Shown in pieces: positions 62,696 through 64,000 of a DNA stretch of 64,000 nucleotides; positions within the stretch are counted from its first letter, which is position 1; each line of letters begins with the position of its first letter. The DNA is from Paenibacillus agricola (GTDB lineage Bacteria > Bacillota > Bacilli > Paenibacillales > NBRC-103111). The position numbers were made by a program, and so were the translations under genes. The notes below the pieces were generated by a model. It did not search any database. It was not told the DNA's origin and saw only the letters and a list, made by a program, of their open reading frames with translations. The stretch lies in assembly GCF_011440305.1 (NCBI RefSeq), contig NZ_JAAOIW010000002.1:426084-490083 (forward strand), written 5' to 3'.

Positions 62696-64000
62696 CGTTG
62701 CTCATCCTTCTTTCTTCTATTCTTATGTCTAGTGAATTCGGATGTATAGGCACATCAGCCACTAACTCAGTTCCCCTGTTCTGGCTGGTATTAACATGGA
62801 AATGCCCGCCCAAAGTATTCACCCTCTCTTCCATATGACGCAATCCCATTCCCGCTCCGATTTGCTCTTTATGTATCCCCTTTCCGTTATCCCGAATTCT
62901 GAGCTGAATATCACTCTCTTCCCGAATCAGGGTAACTTCAATCTCGCTTGCCTCTGCATGCTTAATAGCATTATTCAAGCCTTCCTGAACGATTCGGTAA
63001 AGATGGATGTCAATATTCGAATCGTTCCCTTTTACCACAGGTTGGTTGTTAAAAGTGATACTTATTTGGGGATAGGCGATTTGATATGAATGCACCAAGC
63101 TCTTGATGGTTGCAGACAATCCGAGATGATCCAGCAATTGAGGTCTTAGGCGAAGAGAATATGTCCGAATTTCTTTAATGGCATGATCCAACTGTTCTAG
63201 CATGCTTTGAATTAATTTCATATAATGCTCATCGGCGATTGTACCGCTTAATGTATGAAGGCTAATCGATACATAATACAAAGATTGACCCACTCCATCG
63301 TGAAGCTCCTGAGCCAAAGCCGTTCTTTCTTTTTCTTGAGCCTCTAGAGTCTTTTGGATGATTACTTTGGATAACCTAGCCTCTTCCTCCATCCTAATAA
63401 CAGATAAATCCTTCGCAACTAACGAATAAAACTGTACATGACCCGATGTGTCCTTATGGGCAAGAATCGTTTGGAAAACAGACAGAGACTTCCCATTCCT
63501 CAGTTTAAAAGCAGTTCCGCCTTTCCAACACCCCTGTTTGGAGGCTATATAGAACGCTTCGTGCCGGATCAACTTGCCCTCCCATTGTGGATAAAGATCG
63601 GTTACAGATATTTGAACCCAATCCTGTTCTTCATCATAACCCATCATTACTTTCATGGAATGGTTAAGGTATATCATCTTTCCGTCAACATCCGTTATAA
63701 CGATTAAATCTTCCGTCTCTTCCAATATCGAGATTAAACGTTTATTCATCTCCATAGTCTGTTTGTTGGCCGTGATGTCTTTAGCAATAATCATCTTAGC
63801 AGGTTTATCGTGATAGCTCACAGTTATGTGATGTAACTCCATATCCATATTCCTGCCCTTACGGCTTACCATAACCATTTCCATATAGGCGCTTTGACCT
63901 TTAGCGGCTAAAATTTCTTCCTTGTATTGTGGATGAATGAACTCATCAATTGAGCTGGCAACCACGTCTATCCCTTCTTCCAAGTCCAGCATCCCATGTG
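62688..64000 (-). CDS. PAS-containing NarL-type sensor histidine kinase, 5' partial
   Basis: The frame stays open through the right edge; the ATG at 63992 is probably internal because the first visible residues lie in the middle of a PAS domain. A second PAS domain spans about 90-205. The dimerisation helix holds the phospho-His in ALAQELHDGVGQSLYY, and the ATPase part has NAIKHAEAS (N box), DNGKGI and GMGLRHMEERV. No membrane segment is visible in this part. It is the probable partner of the response regulator at 61895 and is followed by the overlapping Spo0E-like gene. Confidence 0.92.
   Translation of the reverse strand, partial: HGMLDLEEGIDVVASSIDEFIHPQYKEEILAAKGQSAYMEMVMVSRKGRNMDMELHHITVSYHDKPAKMIIAKDITANKQTMEMNKRLISILEETEDLIVITDVDGKMIYLNHSMKVMMGYDEEQDWVQISVTDLYPQWEGKLIRHEAFYIASKQGCWKGGTAFKLRNGKSLSVFQTILAHKDTSGHVQFYSLVAKDLSVIRMEEEARLSKVIIQKTLEAQEKERTALAQELHDGVGQSLYYVSISLHTLSGTIADEHYMKLIQSMLEQLDHAIKEIRTYSLRLRPQLLDHLGLSATIKSLVHSYQIAYPQISITFNNQPVVKGNDSNIDIHLYRIVQEGLNNAIKHAEASEIEVTLIREESDIQLRIRDNGKGIHKEQIGAGMGLRHMEERVNTLGGHFHVNTSQNRGTELVADVPIHPNSLDIRIEERRMSNDE

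Overview
The window looks like a chromosome segment from a spore-forming, low-to-moderate GC member of the Bacillales, most likely Paenibacillus or a close relative. Supporting evidence: almost every gene has a strong AGGAGG-type ribosome binding site; two YesN-type membrane AraC regulators sit with LplB/LplC-type sugar ABC transporters and large glycoside hydrolases; there is a YyaC-like spore protein gene and a Spo0E-like phosphatase gene. I saw no rRNA, tRNA, CRISPR array or intact insertion sequence.

Layout. (1) 1-5222, minus strand: a tellurite-resistance/Ter stress operon, terB, three single-domain terD genes, a TerD-linker-TerA fusion, terC, and an HpcH/HpaI aldolase-like gene cut by the window edge. 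(2) 5436-23282: two carbohydrate-scavenging loci. The first is LplB-LplC-lipoprotein, an Asp-box sialidase-like protein, a GH106-like enzyme, a YesN-type AraC regulator and a nucleoside hydrolase. The second is a lipoprotein-LplB-LplC transporter divergent from its own AraC regulator. (3) 23596-36644: an isochorismatase-like amidohydrolase locus. Two paralogs head an oligopeptide-type ABC transporter and an MFS gene, next to a divergent LysR gene; two more paralogs head a decayed MFS pseudogene and an aldo/keto reductase. (4) 36645-43668: palindromic repeats, a PAS-GGDEF diguanylate cyclase, a DoxX-like membrane protein, a GH43 enzyme, a cyclic di-GMP-I riboswitch with terminator ahead of a 63-residue orphan protein, a nitroreductase and a universal stress protein. 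(5) 43761-54010: a GntR-controlled catabolic region. Copies of one TTGGTATACCAA-like palindrome lie before a ferredoxin gene, gntR itself, a diiron-oxidase operon, a creatininase-permease pair and a second permease. (6) 54127-58305: a NIF3-like protein with a NitT/TauT-type ABC transporter. (7) 58484-64000: a MASE3-PAS-GGDEF-EAL protein, divergent from a NarL-type response regulator that converges on its histidine kinase and a small Spo0E-like gene.

The most interesting candidate for an undescribed system is region 5. A heme-oxygenase-fold protein with a complete putative diiron ligand set is grouped with two [2Fe-2S] ferredoxins, an aldehyde dehydrogenase, a GlcG/HbpS-like protein, a RidA-like protein, a creatininase-type amidohydrolase and two permeases, and shared operator-like palindromes tie most of them to the local GntR regulator. 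The second is the riboswitch-controlled orphan protein, which lies in a window with two c-di-GMP turnover enzymes. The third is the cluster of four isochorismatase paralogs.
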